Program-made: the position numbers and the translations under genes
Notes under the pieces: generated by a model
Databases searched by the model: none
Told to the model about the DNA's origin: nothing
Seen by the model: the letters and a program-made list of their open reading frames with translations, nothing else
Part shown: positions 1 through 7,940 of the stretch, piece by piece
How the letters are laid out: each line of letters begins with the position of its first letter
Numbering within the stretch: the stretch's first letter is position 1
Origin: Phycisphaera sp.
GTDB lineage: Bacteria > Planctomycetota > Phycisphaerae > Phycisphaerales > Phycisphaeraceae
DNA: 62,354 bases
Assembly (NCBI GenBank): GCA_016125215.1
Contig: WGMF01000003.1
Coordinates: forward strand, 1 to 62,354
Direction of reading: 5' to 3'

Positions 1-114
1 CAGGTTTTAAGCGTCTCGCTTTTCGAAAAAACCCCGCTTTTACAGGCGTTTTCGAGACAAAACGAAAATACCAAGACCGACCCATTCGCTAACCAGTTGT
101 CGCTGTTCGAGTAA
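1..114 (+). CDS. Partial CDS: C-terminal end of a probable DDE transposase
   Basis: The frame is open from base 1 to the stop at 112-114 and gives 37 residues. It contains SVSLFEKTPLLQAF near the start and ends NQLSLFE. From memory, a VSLFEKTPLLQ-like stretch followed by a terminal NQL-LF tail is the usual end of IS4-type DDE transposases, so this is probably the right end of an insertion sequence whose body lies outside the window. QLSLF also resembles a sliding-clamp-binding motif, so the end of a DNA repair or polymerase protein is the main alternative. No terminal inverted repeat can be verified because only one side is visible. Confidence 0.5.
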   Translation, partial: QVLSVSLFEKTPLLQAFSRQNENTKTDPFANQLSLFE

Positions 115-147
115 TGTTGGGACAGTAGTGATCCATCATCATTCAGC

Positions 148-181
148 AATCATCAATGGTTTGCCTCTAACATCATCCATT
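148..181. repeat. Short interspersed repeat, copy 1
   Basis: A stretch that begins aatcatcaatgg and ends catcatccatt with a short ctct-containing spacer. A near copy lies at 13173-13209, with the same two ends and a similar spacer. Both are in intergenic DNA next to a gene boundary. Confidence 0.5.
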
Positions 182-185
182 CCCC

Positions 186-833
186 ATGCCCCATTGGTCC
201 TGTGCCGACATCGCCGACGCCGTGGAAAAAGCGCTGCGATCCCGTGCGCAGCAGGACGACCTCGAGCAGACGGTCTACGGTTTTGACGCACTCGACGAGC
301 TGGGCCTGCACCCGCTGTTGCACGACGCCTTGCGTCAGGCCGGCTGGGGGGTCTATCCCGAACAGCGTTACCCAGGCGACGACGGCAAGCCCAAAAAATC
401 GCACGGCAAACGATGCGACATTGCTCTCACGCCCGGGCACGACCTGGTCATCCGTGACATCTCGGTCAAGGGCACGCTCTTCGACACGGCTGATGCCATC
501 GACCCCGAGGACGCGTATTACCTCGAAGTCAAGACCGTTGCGCAGCACGAAAGAACCGGCCCGTTCCCCCGTTACAGCGCCGAGCTTCTCTCGCCCGTGG
601 CCAACGACGTGAAGAAACTCTGGACCGACAGCCGGATCCGTTACGGCGGATTGCTCATCGTGCTTTTCACCGAAGACCCGCGCATCGCCGAGCACGACCT
701 GCGCATCTGGCACACACGCTGCATCGAGAAGGGCTACCCCGTCGCGCCGCCCTCGCTGCGCGGCATCGAGATCAACAACCGCATCGGCAACGCCTGGTGC
801 CAGGTCGCGGTCTTCGGCGTGCGCGGCCTATAG
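186..833 (+). CDS. Hypothetical protein, possibly PD-(D/E)xK nuclease-like
   Basis: 215 residues, no signal peptide or membrane segment. The middle of the protein reads RCDIALTP and later YYLEVKTV, a spacing (Asp then Glu-x-Lys on a predicted strand) that recalls the PD-(D/E)xK nuclease core, but this is a pattern match only. The N-terminal third is helical and acidic. The start at 186 follows an interspersed repeat directly and has no clear ribosome binding site. It lies between a transposase remnant and two PilZ genes; no partner gene is evident. I do not recognise a named family. Confidence 0.65.
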   Translation: MPHWSCADIADAVEKALRSRAQQDDLEQTVYGFDALDELGLHPLLHDALRQAGWGVYPEQRYPGDDGKPKKSHGKRCDIALTPGHDLVIRDISVKGTLFDTADAIDPEDAYYLEVKTVAQHERTGPFPRYSAELLSPVANDVKKLWTDSRIRYGGLLIVLFTEDPRIAEHDLRIWHTRCIEKGYPVAPPSLRGIEINNRIGNAWCQVAVFGVRGL

Positions 834-991
834 ACGCCCACAACATCCCGTGATCTCAGGCCGGGTCACTGTTAACACGTCGAGCGCATTCGGAGTGTCC
901 GATAACAGCGCACCGTATGTTCGGTGTGCTCTTAACCGGGGGTGCGATTGTGCCGACGATGACGGTAGAGCCGTTTACACAAGGGCCTAAC

Positions 992-1363
992 ATGAACACT
1001 CCCCTTGATCGTTCCGCCACGGATCGCCGAACCGACCTGCGATTGGCCGGCCGCGGGACTATTGAAGCCGTCGTCGAGGACCCGATGGGCAACCCCGTGC
1101 AGGCGCTCGAAGACACGCGCGTGCTTAACGTCTCGGCCGGCGGCATGGCTGTGGTGACCAGCACGCCGATGATGGCGGGCTTGCGGGTGCGCGTCCGACC
1201 GATGCGACGGTCGCTGGCCCACATCGAGCCGGACTGGGTCAAACTCGAAGCACTCGAATGCGTCACACGTGGACCCGACCGTCACCGGTTGCGTCTACGC
1301 CTCGTCGAGGGCGCGATGCCGGCGCAGCTCGTTTACGACTGGCACGCCGCCGACGCCGCCTGA
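992..1363 (+). CDS. PilZ-like domain protein
   Basis: 123 residues from the ATG at 992, chosen because an AAGGGCC ribosome-binding-like sequence lies just upstream; an in-frame start at 917 would add 25 residues with no family resemblance. The N-terminal DRRTDLR (RxxxR) followed about 30 residues later by NVSAGG (N/DxSxxG) is the two-part c-di-GMP binding signature of PilZ domains. The rest is a small beta-rich domain. It is immediately upstream of a second PilZ gene, with 16 bp between them, so the two are probably co-transcribed. The role is presumably c-di-GMP sensing in the cytoplasm; the target is unknown. Confidence 0.75.
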   Translation: MNTPLDRSATDRRTDLRLAGRGTIEAVVEDPMGNPVQALEDTRVLNVSAGGMAVVTSTPMMAGLRVRVRPMRRSLAHIEPDWVKLEALECVTRGPDRHRLRLRLVEGAMPAQLVYDWHAADAA

Positions 1364-1379
1364 CCAGACGGAACACCCC

Positions 1380-1679
1380 ATGAAACCCGCCACCCAACAA
1401 GCCGACCGCAGGCAGAATCACCGTGTCGAACCGACCGGGCACATCAGCGTCAACCGCGCGATGCCGTTCCTGCCGCTGTCCGATGCGGAGGTGGTCAACG
1501 TCTCGAAGCAGGGCGTGGCGCTGCGGACTTGCGTGCCGCTTGTGCCCGGCGAACGCCTCTCCTTCCGGACCGAGCCACACCTCCCCCCGATCCTCGCCGA
1601 GGTGCTGGGCGTGGAACGCGCAGACGGAAAGACCTTCACCGTGCGCTGCCGTTGCCTGCTGGGCGGGTTCGACGTGTGA
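1380..1679 (+). CDS. PilZ-like domain protein
   Basis: 99 residues starting at the ATG at 1380. DRRQNHR near the N-terminus (RxxxR) and NVSKQG further on give the PilZ c-di-GMP binding signature, as in the preceding gene, but the two proteins are diverged elsewhere. The length is that of a bare PilZ domain with no output domain, so any signalling must go through a protein partner. It follows the gene at 992 with a 16 bp gap, suggesting a two-gene operon. A hairpin follows its stop. Confidence 0.75.
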   Translation: MKPATQQADRRQNHRVEPTGHISVNRAMPFLPLSDAEVVNVSKQGVALRTCVPLVPGERLSFRTEPHLPPILAEVLGVERADGKTFTVRCRCLLGGFDV

Positions 1680-1708
1680 GGGCGGGGTACTCTGACAATC
1701 GATTAGAT

Positions 1709-1776
1709 CACACCACCCCGACCGCTCCGCGCGATCGGTCGGTGTTCGTGGGGTGTGCAATCTAACAATCTGTTAG
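1709..1776. terminator. Hairpins between convergent genes, possible bidirectional terminator
   Basis: CACACC (1709-1714) can pair with GGTGTG (1752-1757), and inside it CCGACCG (1718-1724) pairs with CGGTCGG (1736-1742). A second small hairpin, CTAACA/TGTTAG, lies at 1762-1776. Neither has a long T run, so termination is inferred from position between converging genes. Confidence 0.4.
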
Positions 1777-1780
1777 TTGG

Positions 1781-2461
1781 CTAGTTTGTTCTCGCCGCCA
1801 GGCCGCCGGGCAGGGGTGGGCGCAGCGCCTCGACACCCGGGTCGTTGTCCGGCAGGTTCACGACCACCTGTGAAGGGGTGGTCTTGCCGATGTAACGCGT
1901 GCAGGCTTCGACCAGGTAGGGCAGCACCTTGCGCATGTCGTCGGTGGGGTCGGTCGTCGTAGCGGTCGTACGCCAGATGGGCTTGTATTGCCCGGACTCG
2001 CGGTAGGGTGCCAGGTCCAGCGCCTCGATCCGCAGGTAGTGGTAAAAACGTGTGACGGTCTGTGAGCTGTTGACCTGGTTGAACTCGGTGTTCCGCGCAC
2101 CGCTGCCAGCGTTGACCGAGCCGCCGAAGTAGCCATAGATCGGCACCGTCTGCCCGGGCGTGTCCACCTGGGGCCTGCTCATCCCGACGCTGATGAAGAT
2201 CACCGAGTTGGCCTGTTCGGGGTCGGACACCCGCTCGTAGCCCAGCTTGGCCAGCCCACGCTCGACGACGCTGGCAAACTCGACGAACTCGAGGTCTTCC
2301 CGGTGGACCGATTTGTCCCGTGGGTAGATGACATAGGTGATTGGTGTCTTGTGCGGTTCAGCCGACAGGGCACTGACCCGGGTCTTATACACCGTGCCGC
2401 AACCGGATAAGATCAAGGCAATCGCGGCTGAAATCGTCAGGGTGGTCAGTCTTCTGGTCAT
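1781..2461 (-). CDS. DUF4136-like lipoprotein
   Basis: 226 residues from the ATG at 2461, which has GGAGCAC upstream; a longer frame to 2506 would put 15 extra residues before the signal peptide. The N-terminus is basic (MTRRL), then hydrophobic, ending in the lipobox ILSGC, so it should be lipidated and exported. The mature part has the layout of DUF4136-type lipoproteins: a conserved FASVVERGLAKLGY segment, a polar hinge and a Gly-rich segment. No enzymatic role is known. It converges on the PilZ pair. Confidence 0.7.
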   Translation of the reverse strand: MTRRLTTLTISAAIALILSGCGTVYKTRVSALSAEPHKTPITYVIYPRDKSVHREDLEFVEFASVVERGLAKLGYERVSDPEQANSVIFISVGMSRPQVDTPGQTVPIYGYFGGSVNAGSGARNTEFNQVNSSQTVTRFYHYLRIEALDLAPYRESGQYKPIWRTTATTTDPTDDMRKVLPYLVEACTRYIGKTTPSQVVVNLPDNDPGVEALRPPLPGGLAARTN

Positions 2462-2721
2462 AGGTGTGCTCCGGCGAATTGTTAGAAATATGTGAGCGAC
2501 ACGCACACTATATCGACTTTTAACTCTTTTTCCATCATAAAACAGAAGGAATAACCTAAAATTGATTTTTTCATAAAGTTAATATCAACGGGGGTTTGAA
2601 CGGTATCTCAGGCGTGAAGTGAAGCCTGAATACCTTCATCATGGAGCGTTGTTGGCGAAAACCAGGCCAAAATAATCGGTCAATCTGGTTAAATTGGGGC
2701 CTTACCCAGAATGGAGTGATG

Positions 2722-3339
2722 ATGCGTAGACAATCTGAATTTCTCGCACTCAAGAATCGGCAACGGACCTACTCACCTCGTATCGTTGCAGGCATCCTCT
2801 TTTTGATCGTGATCTCCGCTGCCCAACTCGGCTGTTCCTCTTACCGTATCAACGGTGGCAGAACGGATGCCCAGCGTCTGGTCGATGAAGCCAACGACGC
2901 GATCCGCGCTTTCAGGCGCAGCGACCCGACCATGTCGAGTTTCTTCCGAACCGCCACAGCCTGGGTGGTCTTCCCCGAAGTCACACAGGGCGGCATCGCC
3001 ATCGGCGCTGCTCACGGCAGGGGGGTTGTTTTTGCCAATGGCGGCAGGGTGGTCGGCTACGCCAGCGTGACGCAGGGCAGCGTCGGCGTTCAACTCGGCG
3101 GGCAGACCTTCAGCCAGATCATTTTCATCCGTGACAGTCTTACGCTCGACCGTTTCAAACGCGGTGAAGCCGAGTTCCTCGCGCAGGCCTCCGCCGTGGC
3201 CGTCTCGAGTGGCGCCGCGGGCAAAGCCGACTACGCCGACGGGGTGGCCATCTTCGTCACACAACAACAGGGCCTCATGTTCGACGCCTCGATAGGCGGC
3301 CAGAAATTCAAGTTCGAGCCGGCCGAGGCTGTGGAATAA
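2722..3339 (+). CDS. SYLF (Ysc84-type) domain lipoprotein
   Basis: 205 residues from the ATG at 2722, preceded by GGAG at 2713-2716; an overlapping ATG at 2719 is too close to that site. After a basic N-terminus and hydrophobic stretch comes the lipobox AQLGC. The mature protein is a SYLF/Ysc84 domain: AWVVFPEVTQGGIAIGAAHG, then repeated glycine-rich strands (VTQGSVGVQLGGQ) and a final VFVTQQQGLM-type segment. The eukaryotic version binds lipids and actin; bacterial members are exported lipoproteins of unknown role. It stands alone with a hairpin about 100 bp after the stop. Confidence 0.8.
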   Translation: MRRQSEFLALKNRQRTYSPRIVAGILFLIVISAAQLGCSSYRINGGRTDAQRLVDEANDAIRAFRRSDPTMSSFFRTATAWVVFPEVTQGGIAIGAAHGRGVVFANGGRVVGYASVTQGSVGVQLGGQTFSQIIFIRDSLTLDRFKRGEAEFLAQASAVAVSSGAAGKADYADGVAIFVTQQQGLMFDASIGGQKFKFEPAEAVE

Positions 3340-3443
3340 ACCACCTCACGAACTGCACTGTAGAAAGCCTGCGTTCTTGGTAGCCCCGCATGGCAATGTC
3401 CGACTGCGTGCTGGGTATACCACGTTTGATCTTGCCAATGAAC

Positions 3444-3467
3444 AGCCCCGCCTTTCCAGGTGGGGCT
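3444..3467 (+). terminator. Hairpin downstream of the SYLF gene
   Basis: AGCCCCGCC pairs with GGTGGGGCT (one G-U) around a TTTCCA loop. There is no T run, so it is a candidate only. Nothing else is seen in 3340-3578. Confidence 0.35.
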
Positions 3468-3578
3468 TCCAAAGATATGGGTTTCTATAGAGCGCCACCG
3501 AACACGAGATCGGTCACCAGCGCAAACATCCCGGCAATGTCGGAGAATCAAGCGCCGCTAACCCGATCCGATTCCCGG

Positions 3579-3866
3579 TCACTCGGCTGTGAAAAATCTT
3601 GAGTCCGTCCCCCCCGATCCCACCCGCACCTTCACCGCTCGGCCACACCTCGGGCACTTGCCCTCGTAGGCGTCGCCCGACGCGTTGCGGTAGACCCGGC
3701 TGTAAACCGAGCAGCACTTCCAGTGGATGGCCAACCAGGGCCTTCCGTGCATATTGTCGTGCTTGCCTGCGGGATCGCTGGACGAGGTCCCCGGAACGGG
3801 CGGTGACGCGGATTGACCGCGCCCGTTGAGCGAAGAGATATCCACGATGTAATCCGGGCCGACCAT
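3579..3866 (-). CDS. Small Cys-containing protein, conserved in planctomycetes
   Basis: 95 residues. The C-terminal half reads RPWLAIHWKCCSVYSRVYRN, then GKCPRCGR and a basic end with SRFF. Two Cys pairs (CC and CPRC) suggest metal binding. I recall near-identical short proteins in planctomycetes with the same W-x(4)-CC-Y-R-Y and CP-C-G pattern, but no function. The N-terminal third is Gly/Ser-rich and probably disordered. It is divergent from the PPK2 gene, with 80 bp between starts. Confidence 0.65.
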   Translation of the reverse strand: MVGPDYIVDISSLNGRGQSASPPVPGTSSSDPAGKHDNMHGRPWLAIHWKCCSVYSRVYRNASGDAYEGKCPRCGRAVKVRVGSGGTDSRFFTAE

Positions 3867-3946
3867 ACCCGATCTACATCGGCTAACTCAACACCCATAC
3901 GCGAGTGTCGCAACGTGCCGCATCAACGGATAAGCTAGAGCTTGTC

Positions 3947-4765
3947 ATGTCCAAGCACCGCATCGACGTCAGCAAACTTATCGTCAAGCCCGGCTCAAAA
4001 GCCCGCCTGGCTTCCCGGCCCACGAGCCTCAGCACCAGGCTCAACAAAGCCGATATCCAGGGCCTGCTCGACAAGACCACCCAACGCCTCGACCAGCTTC
4101 AGGAAGTCATGTACGCCGAGGGTCGGCAGCGACTGCTCCTCGTGCTCCAGGCGATGGACGCGGCGGGCAAAGACTCGACCATCCGTCACGTGTTCGGCCC
4201 GGTCAACCCGCAGGGTGTGCGCATCGTCTCCTTCAAAGCCCCCGTCGGTGAAGAACTGACGCACGACTACCTCTGGCGCATCCACCAACAGGTCCCCTCG
4301 CGCGGCAGACTCGTCGTCTTCAACCGCTCGCACTACGAAGATGTTCTCATCGTCCGTGTCAAAAACCTCGTCCCCCCGGAAGTCTGGAAACGGCGTTACC
4401 AGCAGATCAACGACTTCGAGCGCATGCTCACCGAAGAGGGCGTCACGATCGTCAAAGCTTACCTGCACATCTCCAAGGCCTACCAGAAAAAACGCCTGCA
4501 ACGCCGGCTCGACAACCCCGACAAGCACTGGAAGTTCAACGTCGAAGACCTCAAGGAGCGTGCCCGCTGGGACGCCTACCGCAAGGCTTACGAGGTTGCC
4601 CTGACCCGGTGTTCAACCCCGCACGCCCCGTGGCACGTCATCCCGGCCGAGGACCGCCGACTGCGTGACCTCGCGGTGGCCACGCTGCTCGTGAAAACGC
4701 TCGAAGGGTTGAAGATGAAATACCCCAAGCCCAACTTCGACCCCCGGAAGGTGAAGATCGTGTGA
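3947..4765 (+). CDS. ppk2: Polyphosphate kinase 2 family (polyP:nucleotide phosphotransferase)
   Basis: 272 residues from the ATG at 3947; a start at 3905 would add 14 residues. PPK2 enzymes transfer phosphate between inorganic polyphosphate and nucleotides in the cytoplasm. The fold shows in the Walker A DAAGKDS (71-77), the FNRSHYEDVL segment (125-134), and a C-terminal VKTLEGLKMKYPKP tail typical of the family. The length of about 270 fits single-domain class I or III members; the exact nucleotide specificity cannot be read here. A CCCCCGGAAG motif lies at 4373 and another at 4741, seven codons before the stop. Confidence 0.9.
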   Translation: MSKHRIDVSKLIVKPGSKARLASRPTSLSTRLNKADIQGLLDKTTQRLDQLQEVMYAEGRQRLLLVLQAMDAAGKDSTIRHVFGPVNPQGVRIVSFKAPVGEELTHDYLWRIHQQVPSRGRLVVFNRSHYEDVLIVRVKNLVPPEVWKRRYQQINDFERMLTEEGVTIVKAYLHISKAYQKKRLQRRLDNPDKHWKFNVEDLKERARWDAYRKAYEVALTRCSTPHAPWHVIPAEDRRLRDLAVATLLVKTLEGLKMKYPKPNFDPRKVKIV

Positions 4766-4812
4766 CCCTCGGGCGGGCGGTCTTATCACACCGACGACAA
4801 CACGGTTCTCCT

Positions 4813-4830
4813 CCGGTCGCAAGCGACCGG
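4813..4830. terminator. Perfect hairpin between convergent ppk2 and gltD
   Basis: CCGGTCGC pairs perfectly with GCGACCGG around an AA loop. No T run follows in either direction, so termination is inferred from the position. Confidence 0.4.
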
Positions 4831-4880
4831 GCTAAATGCCGATGTGGATAGGCAACACCTCTGGCCCCTATGCAGCGGTT

Positions 4881-4900
4881 TCATCTGCGTTTATCGGCGG
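4881..4900. repeat. Single arm of the cgcagat-type interspersed repeat
   Basis: tcatctgcgtttatcggcgg matches the right arm of the palindromic repeats described at 7634 and 16738. No left partner is seen, so this is a broken copy, 15 bp after the gltD stop. Confidence 0.5.
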
Positions 4901-4914
4901 CTAGTTTTCGGGTC

Positions 4915-6441
4915 TCACGGCAGAGCGGTTTCGCCCATGAGGAAGCGGTCGCACTCGCGCGCGGCACCTCGGCCTTCGTTGATCGCCCAGACGACGAGGC
5001 TCTGGCCGCGTCGGCAGTCACCGGCGGCGAAGACGCCCTCGACGTTCGTCGTGAACTTGCCGTGCTCGGCTTTGTAGTTGGTGCGTGGGTCGAACTCGAC
5101 ACCGAGTTGCTCAGCCACCGTTGGCTCAGGCCCCCGGAAGCCTAGCGCGAGGAAGCACAGTTGTGCGGGCCACTCCTGTTCGGTATTCGGGATCACCGAG
5201 AAAGGCGTCTTCTTCTCGGCGTCGGGCTTGGTCCAGTCGAGGCGGACGGTCTTGAGCGCACGCAGATTGCCGTCGGCGTCGCCGAGGAACTCGGTGGTCT
5301 GGATGGCGTACTCGCGCGGGTCGGTGTGCAGCGTCTTGTTGGACATGTGCTGGTAATCGAACAACGCGGTGGCTTCCTGGTGGCCGTAGTCTTGTTTGTA
5401 GACACGGGGCCACTGGGGCCAGGGGTTGTTGGGGGCACGCTGGGCAGGGGGCTGGGGGACGACCTCGAAGTTCACGAGGCTCTTGCACCCGTGACGCAGC
5501 GACGTGCCGACGCAGTCCGTGCCCGTGTCGCCGCCGCCGATGACGATAACGTGCTTGCCTTTGGCGGAGATGTATTGGCCGTCTTTGTGCTCGGAATCCA
5601 GCAGGCTTTTGGTGTTGGCCTTGAGGAACTCCATTGCGAAATGGATGCCCTTGAGGTTCCTTCCGGGGGTTTTGCCAAAGAAGTCGTTGGGGTTCGTGGC
5701 GCCGGTGGCCAGGATGACCGCGTCGAACTCTTTGCGCAGGTCGGCTGCGGAGATCGTCTTGCCCACCTCGACGCCGGTCTTGAACACGACGCCCTCGGCT
5801 TCGAGAAGGTCGACGCGGCGCTGCACGACGTGGGCCTTGTCTAACTTCATGTTAGGGATGCCATACATGAGCAGGCCGCCGACGCGGTCGGAACGCTCGA
5901 AGACGGTGACGCTGTGCCCGACGGAGTTGAGCTGGTCGGCGGCGGCCAGGCCCGACGGGCCGGAGCCGATGACAGCGACTTTCTTGCCGGTGCGGTAGGG
6001 GGGGGGTTCGGGCTGGACGTAGCCCTCCTCGAAGCCCTTGTCGATGATGGTGCACTCGATGTTCTTGATCGTGACCGGAGGATCGATGATACCCAGCACG
6101 CACGAGCCCTCGCACGGTGCGGGACAGACGCGCCCTGTGAACTCGGGGAAGTTGTTGGTCTTGTGCAATCGGTCGAGTGCCTCTCGCCAGCGTCCTTGAT
6201 AGACCAGGTCGTTCCACTCGGGGATGAGGTTGTTGATCGGGCAGCCGGCCGCCATGCCGTTCATGAGTTGGCCGGTGTGACAGAAGGGCACGCCACAGTC
6301 CATGCACCGTGCGCCTTGCGTTTTAAGTTCGCCCTCGGGCATGTGCTCGTGGAATTCGTTCCAGTTGAGCACGCGCAGCCTGGGCTGCGTCTCGTTGGGG
6401 GTCTTTCGGGCGAACTCTTTGAATCCAGTCGGCTTTCCCAT
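4915..6441 (-). CDS. gltD: Glutamate synthase (NADPH) small subunit
   Basis: 508 residues, a usual length. It passes electrons from NADPH through FAD and Fe-S centres to the large subunit GltB, which makes glutamate from glutamine and 2-oxoglutarate. N-terminal Fe-S cysteines are CMDCGVPFC (46-54), C67, and CPAPCEGSC (106-114). A FAD-type GSGPSG (about 156) and an NADPH-type IGGGDTG (about 300) follow. gltB is not adjacent, so the two subunits are split or it serves another partner. A promoter -10 TATGAT on the minus strand may lie near 6497. Two CCCCCGGAAG motifs occur inside it (5131 and 5660). Confidence 0.93.
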   Translation of the reverse strand: MGKPTGFKEFARKTPNETQPRLRVLNWNEFHEHMPEGELKTQGARCMDCGVPFCHTGQLMNGMAAGCPINNLIPEWNDLVYQGRWREALDRLHKTNNFPEFTGRVCPAPCEGSCVLGIIDPPVTIKNIECTIIDKGFEEGYVQPEPPPYRTGKKVAVIGSGPSGLAAADQLNSVGHSVTVFERSDRVGGLLMYGIPNMKLDKAHVVQRRVDLLEAEGVVFKTGVEVGKTISAADLRKEFDAVILATGATNPNDFFGKTPGRNLKGIHFAMEFLKANTKSLLDSEHKDGQYISAKGKHVIVIGGGDTGTDCVGTSLRHGCKSLVNFEVVPQPPAQRAPNNPWPQWPRVYKQDYGHQEATALFDYQHMSNKTLHTDPREYAIQTTEFLGDADGNLRALKTVRLDWTKPDAEKKTPFSVIPNTEQEWPAQLCFLALGFRGPEPTVAEQLGVEFDPRTNYKAEHGKFTTNVEGVFAAGDCRRGQSLVVWAINEGRGAARECDRFLMGETALP

Positions 6442-6780
6442 GGGCGGTCACTTTTCCGGTGATTGGAGACTACGGAGCGGTCAGATGGAACCCTTCATCA
6501 TAACGGGCAAAGCCCCGGACGGGAACCCGCTGTGGGCATGCGTGGGTATTTGGGGGGTGCGACGCGCGGAAACCCAAGCCAGAAAAAGGCTTGTCGCGTG
6601 AACCCGTGACGGGATTTTCAACCCCTTGTCTGTTTCATCCGGTGGATAACCTGTTTTGTCTTGTCATGAACACAGATCGGTAGAAACCGCAGAAAAATAT
6701 TTGCTATCGTTAAGAAACCGTTTGCACAGGCTTTAGAAAACACGCAAACATCCAGCCCCAAGATTTAGTCAAGCTGGGGG

Positions 6781-6841
6781 TTGCGTATACAAGATATAGT
6801 ATTATGATGCCTGACGCGACGGATCGAAGCGGCATGTCAGG
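6781..6841 (+). promoter_or_regulatory. Probable dcd promoter and leader hairpin
   Basis: TTGCGT (6781-6786) and TATGAT (6803-6808) are 16 bp apart, close to the sigma-70 consensus, giving a leader of about 140 nt before dcd. CCTGAC (6810-6815) can pair with GTCAGG (6836-6841) at the start of the leader. The rest of 6442-6780 holds no gene I can support; a degenerate half repeat (aaaccgcag) is near 6690. Confidence 0.5.
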
Positions 6842-6953
6842 ATGACGGTCGAGAGAACTATCAGAGAATTGCGAAAAGGGCGGACCAGGAAGTGTCCCCC
6901 CGCTCGATTGGCGTCTTTGTTCGGCGTTTGATAGGATAACAGGGGCCTGAGTT

Positions 6954-7532
6954 ATGCCGGTACTTTGCGATACCCAGATACGCGAGCTTGTCTCCATCGA
7001 ACCCTTCGAAGACAACGTCAAACGCCCACGGAAGATATCCTTCGGCGTCTCTTCCTACGGCTACGACGTGCGCGTGGGCACGCTCTTTAAGATCTTCTCC
7101 AGCGTCACGCCTTCCGCCGGCGGGGGACAGGCCATTGTCGACCCGAAGAACTTCGGCGAGGACTGCTTCGTCACCATCGACACCGCGCAGACCGGCCGGG
7201 ACCACGTCATCATCCCGCCCAACTCTTTTGCCCTGGCCGAGACCGTCGAGGAGCTGCGCATCCCGCGCGACGTGCTGGCGATCTGCGTGGGCAAGTCAAC
7301 CTACGCCCGCTGCGGCATCATCGTCAACGTCACCCCCCTCGAGCCCGAGTGGCGCGGCAAGGTGACGATCGAGATCAGCAACACGACGCCCCTGCCGGCC
7401 AAGATCTACGCAGGCGAAGGCATCGCGCAGATGATCTTCCTCAAAGCCGACCGCGTCTGTGCGGTGAGCTACGCGGACAAAAAAGGCAAGTACCAGGACC
7501 AGCCGGGCCTGGTCTTACCGCGCGTGGACTAA
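6954..7532 (+). CDS. dcd: dCTP deaminase
   Basis: 192 residues. It deaminates dCTP to dUTP, feeding dTMP synthesis together with thyA (36.5 kb). The central GKSTYAR (113-119) and the [16 protein letters not shown] block carry the conserved Arg119 and catalytic Glu140 of the family, and [10 protein letters not shown] follows. The N-terminus has the SYGYDVRVG block typical of trimeric Dcd. No fusion to dUTPase is present. A terminator follows 21 bp after the stop and a long structured repeat separates it from nrdJ, so these two deoxynucleotide genes are neighbours but not one transcript. Confidence 0.95.
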   Translation: MPVLCDTQIRELVSIEPFEDNVKRPRKISFGVSSYGYDVRVGTLFKIFSSVTPSAGGGQAIVDPKNFGEDCFVTIDTAQTGRDHVIIPPNSFALAETVEELRIPRDVLAICVGKSTYARCGIIVNVTPLEPEWRGKVTIEISNTTPLPAKIYAGEGIAQMIFLKADRVCAVSYADKKGKYQDQPGLVLPRVD

Positions 7533-7552
7533 CCGCGTGTTGGCATATCGAG

Positions 7553-7588
7553 CCGACCGCGTGATGGAAAATCGCGGTCGGGGTTTTG
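7553..7588 (+). terminator. Rho-independent terminator of dcd
   Basis: CCGACCGCG (7553-7561) pairs perfectly with CGCGGTCGG (7573-7581), followed by GGTTTTGTT. Confidence 0.7.
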
Positions 7589-7633
7589 TTGTGGGTGGTT
7601 TGGGTTTTGGTGAAACGGGAGCGACGAGACAGA

Positions 7634-7822
7634 AACCGCAGATTGCGCAGATAACGCAGATTCAAGACAAAAGAGATTTACCACAGAGAACACAGAGGAC
7701 ACAGAGAGAACAAATGATTGCCAATCCCTCTCGCCATCTTCTTCTCTGTGATCTCTGTGTCCTCTGTGGTGAAAACTGTATGGATCGGCTCTGAATCTGC
7801 GTCATCTGCGAAATCTGCGGTT
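7634..7822. repeat. Nested palindromic interspersed repeat
   Basis: Two inverted repeats, one inside the other. The outer arms 7634-7664 and 7792-7822 are 31 nt with two mismatches and consist of direct cgcagat-like units. The inner arms about 7680-7710 and 7741-7770 consist of cacagagg/cacagaga units. Other copies are at 13079, 16738, 37841 and 46578. It fills most of the 408 bp gap before nrdJ; no gene is seen there. Confidence 0.85.
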
Positions 7823-7940
7823 AAGGATCGGATAACCATACTTATTCACGAGACCCACCGAACTTCAAGAAAAAATCTGCCTCAAGGTACGGACGCTTTG
7901 AGGTTCGCATAAACGTTTACGACTCGATCAGGGGTGTTGC

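Noticed and set aside
7823-7940. Cobalamin riboswitch upstream of nrdJ
   Set aside because: No B12-box-like or conserved core sequence can be seen; the stretch is the edge of the palindromic repeat.
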